64,000 nucleotides of DNA from Candidatus Poribacteria bacterium (GTDB lineage Bacteria > Poribacteria > WGA-4E > WGA-3G): contig JAJDTM010000057.1 in NCBI GenBank assembly GCA_022827185.1, forward strand, positions 124,001 to 188,000, written 5' to 3'. The notes beneath the pieces are model-generated. The model saw only the letters and a list, made by a program, of their open reading frames with translations. It was not told the DNA's origin and did no database searches. Below, piece after piece: positions 24,853 through 33,675 of the stretch (position 1 is the first letter of the stretch; every line of letters starts with the position of its first letter). Both the position numbers and the translations under genes were made by a program.

Positions 24853-24855
24853 ATT

Positions 24856-25026
24856 AGCCATCGGCTGTCAGCCGTCAGCAGTCAGTAGAGGGCAGCAGAA
24901 TGGAGGATGGGGTAGACCCGTAGGACGATTCGTCTGAATTAGGATTAGAACGGCTGTGGAATTGATACACGAAAACTCTTGATTACCGACAGCCGACGGC
25001 TGATGGCTGATAGCCAAGTGACAACT
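24856..25026. repeat. Two clusters of intergenic AGCCGTCAGC/GCTGATGGCTGATAGCC repeats
   Basis: At 24856-24892 units read TTAGCCATCGGCTGTCAGCC; at 24980-25026 they read in the opposite sense (GACGGCTGATGGCTGATAGC, then ACAACTAATT). The two halves form a long imperfect inverted repeat between divergent promoters. Confidence 0.7.
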
Positions 25027-25028
25027 AA

Positions 25029-25057
25029 TTGATTTTTTTGGGAAAGTCTGTTATAAT
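25029..25057 (+). promoter_or_regulatory. Sigma-70 promoter of the aminotransferase gene
   Basis: TTGATT (25029-25034), 17 bp, TATAAT (25052-25057). Leader of about 35 bases to the ATG, which has AAGGAG upstream. Confidence 0.75.
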
Positions 25058-25098
25058 TCACTTATACAGGGAAATCTGTCTACAAGAAGGAGCGCGTT

Positions 25099-26229
25099 AT
25101 GAAAGATTTTGCTTTTACAGGTGGACGTCCGGATCCATATACATTCCCCACGGAGGGGCTGATTGCGGCGAGTGAGAAGGCACTCCGAAAATTGGGCGGT
25201 GATTTGGTCAACTATCCGGGTGAATCCGGTTATAGCGGGCTGCGCGAACTGGCATCGATGCGGTTTGAACGGCGCGAGGGGGTTCCACTACCGATAGATA
25301 ATATCTCAATCACCTCCGGTTCTATGCAGGCACTGGAATTGGTACTCGGAACACTTATCAACCCCGGCGATACGGTCCTAACAGAGGAATATACTTACAG
25401 CGGCACCTTGGGCATCATGCGGCATTTCAAGGCGAATATTGAAGGCGTGTCGATGGACTATACCGACGGTATGGATATGGACGCGCTGGCATCGAAACTA
25501 AAAGAACTCAAGGAAAAAAACATCTGTCCCTCATTGATTTACACGACATCAAATCATCAGAATCCGACGGGTGCGATCCTATCGCTTGAACGCCGAAAGC
25601 AGATGCTGGCACTCGCAGAAGAGTATGACACACTGATTGTTGAAGACGATTGCTACGGCGACATCGACTTTACATCAACGCCGACCCCGGATTCGCTTTT
25701 TAAGTTAGACACCTCAAATCGGGTAATCTTCATTGCGACTTTCTCCAAGATTTTAGGTGCCGGTGTTCGACAGGGTTACTTTGTAGCGAGGCAACCGCAT
25801 TACGGTCAAATCCACCAGAACCGCTGGGACGGTGGGACGAGCGCGTTGGCAAGTGCGATCGTCGCGGAATTCTTTATGGAGCACCTTGAAGCGCACCTTG
25901 TGAAGACGAACGCTGCTGTTGGCGCGAAATGTCAAGCGGTAGTAGATACGCTTGAGGCGAATGTCAGTGACCTCTGCACGTGGACACGACCGCGCGGTGG
26001 ACTTTTCCTCTGGATAGATCTGCCGGAAACGACGGATATGCAGAAGTTGCAACAACTGGCATCAGAAAAAGGGGTCGGCTATAGCAACGGGAGTGCTTTC
26101 CACTACGCAAATGATCCAGTAAAGGCGATCCGGCTTGCTTACGCCTACTGCCATGTAGACGATGTCCCTGAAGGGATTACGTATCTATGTGAGGCGATTC
26201 GTGGGGCGCAGGGTGCCGAAGCAGGTTAA
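25099..26229 (+). CDS. PLP-dependent aminotransferase, class I/II (2-aminoadipate/MocR-like)
   Basis: The 376-residue fold-type I enzyme begins with FAFTGGRPDPYTFP and has YPGESGYSGLRELAS and SGSMQALELVLGTLINPGD. The Asn of NHQNPTGAILS, the Asp of DTLIVEDDCYGDI and the PLP-binding Lys in ATFSKILGAGVRQGY are all present. This is the pattern of LysN / aromatic-type aminotransferases related to MocR C-terminal domains, with no DNA-binding domain. Substrate not determinable. A well-formed promoter precedes it, and a dockerin-like gene follows 10 bp later. Confidence 0.9.
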   Translation: MKDFAFTGGRPDPYTFPTEGLIAASEKALRKLGGDLVNYPGESGYSGLRELASMRFERREGVPLPIDNISITSGSMQALELVLGTLINPGDTVLTEEYTYSGTLGIMRHFKANIEGVSMDYTDGMDMDALASKLKELKEKNICPSLIYTTSNHQNPTGAILSLERRKQMLALAEEYDTLIVEDDCYGDIDFTSTPTPDSLFKLDTSNRVIFIATFSKILGAGVRQGYFVARQPHYGQIHQNRWDGGTSALASAIVAEFFMEHLEAHLVKTNAAVGAKCQAVVDTLEANVSDLCTWTRPRGGLFLWIDLPETTDMQKLQQLASEKGVGYSNGSAFHYANDPVKAIRLAYAYCHVDDVPEGITYLCEAIRGAQGAEAG

Positions 26230-26239
26230 GGAAGGAAAA

Positions 26240-27097
26240 ATGAAAAACCAACTTTTTGCTTTACTCGCAGCTATCATGGCATTAGGATTTACGACAACTG
26301 CTTATAGTGAAACCACTGTTTTTTTACAACCTACGACTGACATCACCGCTGCAGCCGTTGGTGCGCACGTGGAAATTGACATTAAAATAACGGGTGGCAA
26401 AGGTGTTGCAGGGTATGGACCGCTTGTCGCCTTTGATTCGGCAGCACTCAAGTACATTGGCACGATGCCGAGCGACTATCTTCCAACAGGCGGCATTTGG
26501 ATGAGCCCCGAGTTGCAAGATGATGGGAGTTATGAAGTGATACTCATTGTCGGGGATACAACGACATCGGGTAAATCCGTGCAATTTCCACCAGCGGAGC
26601 TTACCCCGGGGCCCGCACAAGAGATCTCAATAGACAGCATGTTGTTCGAGATTCCAGCACTGCCGCCCGATTCGGGATTACCCAACGCACCGTATTGGGC
26701 GTTCTCCGTCTTGGCTTCATCGCCGCTTGGAGACGATACAAAACCAGTCCCTGTGGATGGTGATGGGACGCTTGCAACGCTTATCTTTGAAGTTATTGAA
26801 GCGAAACCCGCCGCTATTACACTGCTGGATGTCAATCTCTCCGATACCGATGATGTGCCGTTGGAAAGCACCCTTGAAAATAGTTTGGTAACTGTAAATG
26901 CTGGGGAGGCAGCGGGGAGGAAGGCTGCGGATGTGAACGACGATGGCACGGTTAACATTTTAGACCTGGTATTCGTTGCTGGCAAGTTCGGGCAACCCGT
27001 CGCCGATGCGAACCGGGCTGCGGATGTGAACGCCGATGGGAAGATTAATATTCAAGACCTTGTCCTGATCGCACAGCATTTGGGAAATGAAAAATAA
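26240..27097 (+). CDS. Exported cohesin-like protein with C-terminal dockerin-type repeat
   Basis: The 285-residue protein starts at ATG 26240 (GGAAGG just upstream); a longer frame from 26162 runs into the previous gene. Signal peptide MKNQLFALLAAIMALGFTTTAYS. Residues about 25-200 resemble a cohesin-type beta sandwich (EIDIKITGGKGVAGYGPLVAFD...). The C-terminus has two calcium-binding dockerin repeats, AADVNDDGTVNILDLVFVAG and AADVNADGKINIQDLVLIAQ. In cellulosomes dockerins dock on cohesins. Outside them such pairs occur in many exported proteins, and a role in surface assembly is only a guess. Confidence 0.85.
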   Translation: MKNQLFALLAAIMALGFTTTAYSETTVFLQPTTDITAAAVGAHVEIDIKITGGKGVAGYGPLVAFDSAALKYIGTMPSDYLPTGGIWMSPELQDDGSYEVILIVGDTTTSGKSVQFPPAELTPGPAQEISIDSMLFEIPALPPDSGLPNAPYWAFSVLASSPLGDDTKPVPVDGDGTLATLIFEVIEAKPAAITLLDVNLSDTDDVPLESTLENSLVTVNAGEAAGRKAADVNDDGTVNILDLVFVAGKFGQPVADANRAADVNADGKINIQDLVLIAQHLGNEK

Positions 27098-27111
27098 AGA
27101 GGAGCGAACCG

Positions 27112-28479
27112 TTGCGCAATATTATCCTTATATCTTTGGATACCCTTCGGGCATCAAGTATGAGTTGTTATGGGCATCGCCATCTGACGACACCGCACCT
27201 TGATGCGTTGGTGGAAAAATCGACGCTCTTTGAGAAGTGTATCAGTCCGCATATTCCGACGCACCCTGCGCATACCACGATGTTCACCGGTAAAGATGTT
27301 TTGTCTCACCAAATTATCACGCAGGGTGGGACAGTAAACTTGGCAGAAGATGTTAAGACTGTCCCGGAGTTGCTGAGTGAAGCGGGTTACTTTACCGTCG
27401 CTGCGGACAATTTGGGACGCTGGTTCCAGCGCGGTTTTCCTGAAGGACAGTATCGCGGCTACCAATGGGAGAGTGGTTTTCGCAAAGCCCGAAAGGCGGA
27501 AGCGGTTAACGAGACGGCAATGGCACTTTTAGACAGCGCGCAGGCACAAGATAAACCTTGGTTCGCTTTCCTCCACTATTGGGATCCGCATACACCTTAT
27601 CACCCGCCGCTGCCGTTTGAACGGATGTTCTATAGCGGCGACGAATGTGATCCGAACAATCGAAGTATGGATGCCGTTTACGCATGTGAACCTTTCACGG
27701 ACTATTTCCGGCAGTGGATGTGCACGCCGGATCCGGCGGACCCTGAAAACATTGCGAAGAAGCGGCTCTGGCGAGATAGACGCTATGTTAACTCGCAGTA
27801 CGATGCCTCAATCGCCTATATGGACGCGTGTCTCGCGCAGCTTTTTCGGTATCTACAGGATTCCGGGCAGCTGGAGGAGACACTCCTGATTATTACTGCT
27901 GATCACGGTGAAGAACTTGATGAACACGAACTCTGGTACGATCATCACGGGCTTTATGAAACGAATTGCCATGTCCCCTTGATTATCCACTGTCCCGCGC
28001 GCCTTCAAGAAGGGCAACGACTTGACGGTCTCGTCCGTCTCACCGATATTGCACCGACAATCCTCGATTATGCCGGATTGGACGCGGTGACGGCGCGTGA
28101 AAAGATGGAGGGCACAAGCCTGCGTCCGCTGATGGAAAACAGCAGACACGACGGCACGACAGAGGCGGTCTATCTTACCGAGTGTGGATGGATGAAAAAG
28201 CGCGGGTGGCAGACACAGAAATGGAAATTAATTGTTGAAACCGGCGGCACACCTGCTGTTTATAACACACCGGATTTGGAACTCTACGATCTTGAAGAAG
28301 ATCCAGACGAGGTCTACAATCTCGCGGAGGAAGCGGATGAGGTCGTTGCGCGTTTGAAAGCCGATATGGACGCTTTTCTGCAACGCAGGCTTGCCGAGAC
28401 GGGACTACCCGACCCAACAATTGAACAGGATATTACTATGCGCCGCATCGGTGATAAATCGAAGGCGGTGTCGCTCTAA
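27112..28479 (+). CDS. Sulfatase-like alkaline phosphatase superfamily hydrolase without formylglycine motif
   Basis: The 455-residue protein begins at TTG 27112 with GAGGAG upstream. Sulfatase-fold features: ILISLDTLRASSMSCYGH, LTTPHLDALVEKSTLFEKC, DKPWFAFLHYWDPHTPY, TLLIITADHGEELDEH. The nucleophile motif is C/S-x-P-x-R in true sulfatases; here the aligned stretch is T-H-P-A-H before TTMFTG. A Thr therefore replaces the residue converted to formylglycine and His replaces Arg. A Thr nucleophile is normal in related phosphatases and phosphoethanolamine transferases, so the enzyme may act on phosphate rather than sulfate esters. No signal peptide is seen, so it is probably cytoplasmic. A metallopeptidase-like lipoprotein follows 11 bp later. 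Confidence 0.88.
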   Translation: MRNIILISLDTLRASSMSCYGHRHLTTPHLDALVEKSTLFEKCISPHIPTHPAHTTMFTGKDVLSHQIITQGGTVNLAEDVKTVPELLSEAGYFTVAADNLGRWFQRGFPEGQYRGYQWESGFRKARKAEAVNETAMALLDSAQAQDKPWFAFLHYWDPHTPYHPPLPFERMFYSGDECDPNNRSMDAVYACEPFTDYFRQWMCTPDPADPENIAKKRLWRDRRYVNSQYDASIAYMDACLAQLFRYLQDSGQLEETLLIITADHGEELDEHELWYDHHGLYETNCHVPLIIHCPARLQEGQRLDGLVRLTDIAPTILDYAGLDAVTAREKMEGTSLRPLMENSRHDGTTEAVYLTECGWMKKRGWQTQKWKLIVETGGTPAVYNTPDLELYDLEEDPDEVYNLAEEADEVVARLKADMDAFLQRRLAETGLPDPTIEQDITMRRIGDKSKAVSL

Positions 28480-28490
28480 AGAGGTGCATC

Positions 28491-29501
28491 ATGAAACATA
28501 GAAGTAGATTATACCTTGCCACCCTTTGGCGCGTGATACCAGCCCTGCTTGTAGCGGTGATCGTTTTCAACGGTTGTACAGCATTGAAAGAGGCTCAGCA
28601 GCGCCGCGAAAAACGGATCCTTGAAGAACGGAACGCAAGTACCCTGATGCTCAAGACTCCAGATGCGACAATTGACCCGCAGGCCGGCGTAAGCGATCAT
28701 TATACGCTCAAATTTGCTGAAGATTTGCACGGACATCCAGATTTTGATGAAGTCGCGGAGCGGGAGGAATTCACCCACAATGCGCTCATTTATATGGAGA
28801 GCCTGTATGATGCGATGCACGAACTCTTTGGGTTTCAACCGAAGCATAAGATCAATGTAACATTGCACGATGCTTATAGAGGTAACAGGCTTGCAGCGTT
28901 CACAAGTACCGAATACCGTTCTGGAATGTTGGATGGACGGTATGTGAAGTTTATTAAAAGCATTCACATGGATTTCCCGATGCAGATGTACGAAAAACAC
29001 GGGGTCCGCGTCCATGAACTGACGCACGCTTTCACAAATATCTATTATATACCGGTATGGTTCTCAGAAGGTATCGCTGTTTTGATTCAGACGGAGTACG
29101 CACAAGGCGGCTTGCACCCTAAATTCGATAGCCTCCAAGGCGATTTGCACGTCGATCTTGATGGTGTGAATCAATTAGAGAGTTGGGGCGGACATACCGA
29201 AAACAGTCCGCTGACGCAGTGGCGCTATAGATACGCGTACACGCTCGTTTCTGAACTGCGAAGAAAATACGGACACGATTTTTATATCCGAGTTTTCGAG
29301 TTAATGGAAGCCGACGGTCTCCATCAAAGACTCGCAGGTAATATGAAGACCAGTTTCCTCGTCTACTATTTCAGCAAAGCAGCGGGTGAGGATCTGGTGC
29401 CGTTCTTCAGAAAATTGCATTTCAGGGTCCGTAAATTGACAAAAGAAGACATTCTTAAACAGATTGAAATGGATAGCCAAAATCGAAATCGGAGGCAATA
29501 A
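28491..29501 (+). CDS. Lipoprotein with gluzincin-type (peptidase MA-like) domain
   Basis: The 336-residue protein has a lipoprotein signal with lipobox F26-N-G-C29. The zinc site is H175-E-L-T-H179, followed by E193 in VWFSEGIAVLIQ, the arrangement of gluzincin metallopeptidases of the MA-like family. The region before it (KINVTLHDAYRGNRLAAFT) is typical of such secreted bacterial proteins. It should be anchored to a membrane and face the periplasm or the outside. A substrate is unknown. The stop codon overlaps the start of the next gene (TAATG). Confidence 0.85.
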   Translation: MKHRSRLYLATLWRVIPALLVAVIVFNGCTALKEAQQRREKRILEERNASTLMLKTPDATIDPQAGVSDHYTLKFAEDLHGHPDFDEVAEREEFTHNALIYMESLYDAMHELFGFQPKHKINVTLHDAYRGNRLAAFTSTEYRSGMLDGRYVKFIKSIHMDFPMQMYEKHGVRVHELTHAFTNIYYIPVWFSEGIAVLIQTEYAQGGLHPKFDSLQGDLHVDLDGVNQLESWGGHTENSPLTQWRYRYAYTLVSELRRKYGHDFYIRVFELMEADGLHQRLAGNMKTSFLVYYFSKAAGEDLVPFFRKLHFRVRKLTKEDILKQIEMDSQNRNRRQ

Positions 29502-30133
29502 TGCGTGCGAAATTCAATGTAGACAGAATTTGCACATCGCTTCTATTAGGGTTGATGTGCTTATGCTACGGTTGTGCAATCGGGCAGGAGTGGAGTGAGA
29601 ACTACGCGCTGCAGCCGGGTGTCACAGCGAGTGATCCGGCGTTTATTGACGGTAAGTCCGAAACGATTGGGCAGTCCCAACGCAAAAAGGGGTCCGGTAG
29701 CGCAATCACCGATCTTGAGATTCCATCAGAAGCGATTATCCACCTACCAGAGAAAAAATCGGTCTATCGTATTGTGATTCACTCCACGAATCTGGCGGCG
29801 TTTGAGGTGCAGGCGTTCAACTCGCGAGGCGAATGGGAGGAAATCTATGACCGGCGGACGAATAAGGATCGGGTCATTGACATTCGGCTCAACAAAGTTG
29901 TCACGACTTCAGGTATTAAGGTCGTGGTGCGTCGGACGACGGAAGATGCCGCGCTACGGCGGAAAAACATTCAACTCGATCGAGAAAATGCGGAGACCGC
30001 TGATGGTCTGCGACGCGGGCGTTATGTTTACCATCTAAAAGGTCCGACAACTGCGCTTGCAAAGATCGCAGAGATTGAGTTATATGGGTACGCAACAGCC
30101 GTCGGCGATCAGCCATCAACCGTCAGCCATTAA
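29501..30133 (+). CDS. Lipoprotein with discoidin-like domain
   Basis: A 210-residue protein with lipobox L-C-Y-G-C25. The body (NYALQPGVTASDPAFIDGKS ... IYDRRTNKDRVIDIRLNKVV ... KIAEIELYGYA) has the strand pattern of F5/8 type C (discoidin-like) domains, which bind carbohydrates or lipids. It overlaps the preceding lipoprotein gene by 1 bp, so both are made together. Its last residues (VGDQPSTVSH) and the TAA are encoded by the intergenic repeat that follows, so the original C-terminus has been replaced or extended by repeat sequence. Confidence 0.8.
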   Translation: MRAKFNVDRICTSLLLGLMCLCYGCAIGQEWSENYALQPGVTASDPAFIDGKSETIGQSQRKKGSGSAITDLEIPSEAIIHLPEKKSVYRIVIHSTNLAAFEVQAFNSRGEWEEIYDRRTNKDRVIDIRLNKVVTTSGIKVVVRRTTEDAALRRKNIQLDRENAETADGLRRGRYVYHLKGPTTALAKIAEIELYGYATAVGDQPSTVSH

Positions 30134-30246
30134 CTGTCAGCCGTCAGCAGTCGGTAAAGAGGGGTTAGTTTAATCAGAAACCTCTTGACTGAAAGCCGAT
30201 GGTTTCCGACTGCTGATAGTCATATCGCTGAAACCGACAACTAATT
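30095..30246. repeat. Intergenic GCCGTCAGC repeat cluster
   Basis: Units such as CAGCCGTCGGCGATCAGCCA and GTCAGCCGTCAGCAGTCGG, then inverted units (AAAGCCGATGG, CCGACTGCTGATAG) and CCGACAACTAATT touching the next start codon. It provides the stop of the upstream gene. Confidence 0.7.
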
Positions 30247-31374
30247 ATGCAATCCAGTCGTTTTCAACAATACTTAGACCGTTACCTCGGTATCCCACTC
30301 TGCGCCATCCTTAGCCTATTTTGTAGGCGCGTCCGGTTCCAGCAGGTCCCGAAAAAAATTCTTTTTATTCAACTCTCCGCATTGGGTGATACTATTCTGG
30401 CTGTTCCGACCATCCGCGCGATACGGCATGCCTTTCCAGATGCCGAATTCACGATGTTAGCATCCGCGACCAATCTGAGTTATTTAACAGACTGTCCCTA
30501 TATCGATAAGCGTATGCCGTTCCAAATGCGGATGTATCAACTGTTTGCAACGCTCCGTCGCGAGCGGTTCGATTGGGTGATTGATCTGGAACATTGGCCC
30601 CGATTGAGCGCACTCCTTGCCTACGTTAGCGGCGCACCCGTACGAATCGGGTTTCGGACGAAGGGGCAATACCGCCACTTTCTCTTCACAGAGACAGTTG
30701 AACATATTCAAGGACGGCACGAAGTACGGAACTTCTTGGACATCGCGATACAGTTGGCGTGTCCATCGCAAGAATTCGCGCTTGAAACGTGGTTTAGCGA
30801 GACAGCGCGCACATGGGTTCGCAAAACTTTGGTGGAAGAACAGGTCTCGCTTGATGTACCGCTCGTGGTCCTGCACCCCGAAGCAGGTAGACGGGGTGAA
30901 CCGCGTAGACGGTGGCCCCAAGAACACTATATTGCATTAGCAGACGGACTTGTTGAACGCCACGGGGTGCAGATTGTCTTGACAGGCGCGCCTGATGAGG
31001 TTCAAGTCTCCGAGGCGATTGCAGCGCGGACGCGGCATCGAGCGATCGTGTTTGCAGGGAAGACGGATGTTAACCAACTCGCTGCACTTTTTGCGGATGC
31101 AGCGTTAGTTGTGAGCGGCAATTGCGGGCCGATGCATCTCGCCGCTGCAATCGGAACGCCTGTGATTGGGTTACACGGTCCGACAAATGTGGCACAGTGG
31201 GGACCTTGGACCCATAGTGTGGGTATCGTTTGTGGAGAGATGCCGTGTAGTCCGTGTCTGAATTTGGGGTTTGAATACGGATGTCAGGCATTACCGGACG
31301 GGACATCGCCGTGTATGCACACGATTGAGGTCTCCGCTGTGCTTCAGGAGTGTGAGCGGTTTTTGGTGGAGTAG
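30247..31374 (+). CDS. Glycosyltransferase family 9 (heptosyltransferase-like)
   Basis: The 375-residue protein has the GT9 two-domain Rossmann plan: KILFIQLSALGDTILAVPTI near residue 37 and the C-terminal donor site GNCGPMHLAAAIGTPVIGLH followed by GPTNVAQWGP. Family members add heptose to lipid A-core in LPS synthesis from ADP-heptose. A C-terminal Cys cluster (CGEMPCSPCLNLGFEYGC) is usual in this family. There is no Shine-Dalgarno; the ATG directly follows a repeat (ACAACTAATT). It supports a lipopolysaccharide-bearing outer membrane. Confidence 0.9.
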   Translation: MQSSRFQQYLDRYLGIPLCAILSLFCRRVRFQQVPKKILFIQLSALGDTILAVPTIRAIRHAFPDAEFTMLASATNLSYLTDCPYIDKRMPFQMRMYQLFATLRRERFDWVIDLEHWPRLSALLAYVSGAPVRIGFRTKGQYRHFLFTETVEHIQGRHEVRNFLDIAIQLACPSQEFALETWFSETARTWVRKTLVEEQVSLDVPLVVLHPEAGRRGEPRRRWPQEHYIALADGLVERHGVQIVLTGAPDEVQVSEAIAARTRHRAIVFAGKTDVNQLAALFADAALVVSGNCGPMHLAAAIGTPVIGLHGPTNVAQWGPWTHSVGIVCGEMPCSPCLNLGFEYGCQALPDGTSPCMHTIEVSAVLQECERFLVE

Positions 31375-31401
31375 TTTTCAGTTTTCAGTTTTCAGTGGTA
31401 A

Positions 31402-31439
31402 AAAGAAAGGCGGGGTTTAGAACCCCGCCTCCGCTTTTT
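31402..31439. terminator. Bidirectional terminator-like hairpin
   Basis: GGCGGGGTT / AACCCCGCC stem at 31409-31429, with an A-rich run on the left and CTTTTT on the right. It lies between the converging GT9 and groEL genes. It belongs to the family of dispersed GC-rich hairpins. Confidence 0.75.
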
Positions 31440-31481
31440 GGGTAGCACGATTTGCAACCTCGCCACCCATACGTGTATGGT

Positions 31482-33107
31482 CTAATACATGTCACCACCC
31501 GGCGGCATCGGCGGTGCCGGTGCTTCTGCTTCGGGAAGTTCTGCGATGAGCGTTTCAGTGGTAATCATCAACGCTGCGATACTGGCGGCGTTCTGGAGTG
31601 CGACCCGTACGACTTTGGTCGGATCCGGAATGCCGGCTTCAAACATGTCGATGAAACGATCTTGATGCGCATCGTAGCCGACGTTTCCACCTTCGTCTTT
31701 GACTTTGGCGATGATGACAGAGTCTTCCTGTCCGGCGTTTCTCGCGATTTGACGGAGCGGATCTTCGAGGGCACGGCGAACGATGGAGACACCGACAGTT
31801 TCGGTTGCATCTTCGAGTTCAAGGTTATCAAGTGCGGCTTGAGATCTCACAAGCGCGACACCCCCACCGACAACAACGCCTTCCTCAACAGCGGCGCGTG
31901 TGGCGTGCATTGCGTCTTCAACGCGTGCTTTCTTCTCTTTCATCTCGACTTCCGTAGCAGCACCAACGTTAATGACAGCGACACCCCCAGCGAGTTTTGC
32001 GAGGCGTTCCTGCAATTTCTCGCGGTCGTAGTCGGATGTTGTGTCTTCGATCTGTCTACGGATTTGGTCGATGCGTCCTTGAATTGATTCGGTTGTGCCT
32101 TCGCCTTCAACAATAGTCGTGTTGTCTTTGTCAATGACGATACGTTTGGCACTGCCGAGATCGTTCAGCGTGATGTTCTCGAGGTTGATGCCGAGGTCTT
32201 CGGAGATGACGCGTCCGTTCGTCAAGACTGCGATATCTTCAAGCATCGCTTTACGCCGGTCCCCGTAGCCGGGTGCCTTAACTGCAGCACAGCGGAGGGT
32301 TCCACGAATCTTATTGACGACGACAGTTGCGAGTGCTTCGCCTTCAACATCTTCGGCGATAATCAACAGCGGTTTGCCCTGCTGGGCAGTGCGTTCCAAC
32401 ACAGGCACGAGATCTTTGAGGCTGCTGATTTTCTTTTCATGAATAAGGATTGCGACATCTTCTAAAACGACTTCCATCCGATCGGCATCTGTGACGAAGT
32501 ACGGTGAGAGGTAACCGCGATCAAACTGCATCCCTTCAACGACATCAAGATTCGTTTCGAGGCTTTTGGCTTCTTCGACGGTGATGACACCATCTTTTCC
32601 GACCCGTTCCATCGCATCAGCGATGAGGTCACCGATAGCATTGTCGTTATTTGCGGAGATAGCGGCGACTTGTGCGATCTCGGTTTTCTCAGAGACCTCT
32701 TTGCTCAAGTCGTGGACTGCGCCGACGACTGCGTTAACAGCCTTTTCAATGCCGCGCTTGAGTGCCATCGGATTGTGCCCTGCGGCTACGTTTTTCAAGC
32801 CTTCACGATAAATGGATTGTGCGAGAATGGTAGCTGTGGTCGTACCATCACCGGCGACATCGCTGGTTTTGGAGGCGACCTCTTTAACCATCTGCGCGCC
32901 CATATTTTCGTAGGCATCTTCGAGTTCGACTTCTTTGGCGACAGTCACACCATCTTTGGTGATCGTCGGTGCGCCGAATTTTTTATCGAGTACGACGTTC
33001 CGCCCTTTGGGACCCAATGTAACTTTAACAGCATCGGCAAGTTTGTCAACGCCCTGTTTAATAGCGCTCCTTGCTTCTTCATCAAACGCTAGTTGTTTTG
33101 CTGCCAT
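31482..33107 (-). CDS. groEL: Chaperonin GroEL (60 kDa)
   Basis: 541 residues with the complete GroEL signature: AAKQLAFDEEARSAIKQGVD, VTLGPKGRNVVLDKKFGAPT, the nucleotide site DGTTTATILAQ and the late EEGVVVGGGVALVRSQ. It forms the 14-mer folding chamber that works with GroES and ATP. The C-terminus ends APPMPPGGDMY rather than a long GGM tail. It lies 17 bp after groES and shares the sigma-54-type promoter region upstream of that gene. Confidence 0.98.
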   Translation of the reverse strand: MAAKQLAFDEEARSAIKQGVDKLADAVKVTLGPKGRNVVLDKKFGAPTITKDGVTVAKEVELEDAYENMGAQMVKEVASKTSDVAGDGTTTATILAQSIYREGLKNVAAGHNPMALKRGIEKAVNAVVGAVHDLSKEVSEKTEIAQVAAISANNDNAIGDLIADAMERVGKDGVITVEEAKSLETNLDVVEGMQFDRGYLSPYFVTDADRMEVVLEDVAILIHEKKISSLKDLVPVLERTAQQGKPLLIIAEDVEGEALATVVVNKIRGTLRCAAVKAPGYGDRRKAMLEDIAVLTNGRVISEDLGINLENITLNDLGSAKRIVIDKDNTTIVEGEGTTESIQGRIDQIRRQIEDTTSDYDREKLQERLAKLAGGVAVINVGAATEVEMKEKKARVEDAMHATRAAVEEGVVVGGGVALVRSQAALDNLELEDATETVGVSIVRRALEDPLRQIARNAGQEDSVIIAKVKDEGGNVGYDAHQDRFIDMFEAGIPDPTKVVRVALQNAASIAALMITTETLIAELPEAEAPAPPMPPGGDMY

Positions 33108-33124
33108 GTGTTTAACTCCTTTTC

Positions 33125-33415
33125 TTAGTTAACCTTGGCTAAGATATCATCTTCGCGCAAGATGAGATATTCGGTATTATCATACGTAACTTCAGTGCCG
33201 CCGTATTTGGCAAAAAGCACCAAGTCGCCTACTGCCACATCAACGGGTTGTCGCTCACCGCTGTCAAGCAGTCTACCGTTACCGATGGCAACGACTTTGC
33301 CTTCCTGCGGTTTTTCTTTGGCGGTATCAGGGATAATAATCCCGCCGCTGGTTGTCTGTTCGTCGTTATCTGAACGTTCGACGAGAATTCTATCGCCAAG
33401 GGGTACAAGTGCCAT
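33125..33415 (-). CDS. groES: Co-chaperonin GroES (10 kDa)
   Basis: 96 residues with the GroES beta-barrel, the mobile loop region (NDEQTTSGGIIIPDTAKEKP) and the VAVGDLVLFAKYGGTEV strand. It caps the GroEL ring. AAGGAGG precedes the ATG. It is the first gene of the groES-groEL operon. No CIRCE element (TTAGCACTC-N9-GAGTGCTAA) is present upstream; instead a -24/-12 promoter is found about 120 bp upstream. Confidence 0.97.
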   Translation of the reverse strand: MALVPLGDRILVERSDNDEQTTSGGIIIPDTAKEKPQEGKVVAIGNGRLLDSGERQPVDVAVGDLVLFAKYGGTEVTYDNTEYLILREDDILAKVN

Positions 33416-33535
33416 GTCGTTGAATTCCTCCTTGAGTTTGGCGTAAAAATTGTAAATGGAGACGCGTCTGCCTCCTATTAGTTTCTATTGAGATGGCAAA
33501 AAACACCACCTTCATACATATTCATAACATAAGGG

Positions 33536-33554
33536 TTAGCAATTTTCGTGCCAA
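33536..33554 (-). promoter_or_regulatory. Sigma-54 (-24/-12) promoter of groESL
   Basis: Minus strand TTGGCACG-AAAA-TTGCT matches the RpoN consensus TGGCACG-N4-TTGCW exactly. The invariant GG (33552-33551) and GC (33540-33539) are 10 bp apart. Transcription would start near 33527, about 110 bases before groES. Confidence 0.75.
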
Positions 33555-33594
33555 TCTCTGAAATTCCCAGATTATCAGGGTTAAAGCGGGGAGC

Positions 33595-33675
33595 GTGACA
33601 TTTTGGCAGGTTTTTAGGCGTGACAAATTGTCGTTTTTGAAATTAGTGTTTGAAAAGAGTGTGCCATTTTGGCAC
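33595..33675. promoter_or_regulatory. Three palindromic activator sites upstream of groESL
   Basis: A perfect palindrome GTGCCA-TTT-TGGCAC lies at 33661-33675. Two weaker copies are GTGACA-AAT-TGTCGT (33620-33634) and GTGACA-TTT-TGGCAG (33595-33609). Their centres lie about 75, 100 and 141 bp before the predicted start, the usual distance for enhancer-binding proteins of sigma-54. Confidence 0.6.

Noticed and set aside
31452..32087. A 211-codon open frame antisense to groEL
   Set aside because: Shadow of the strongly biased groEL codons; no recognisable protein features.
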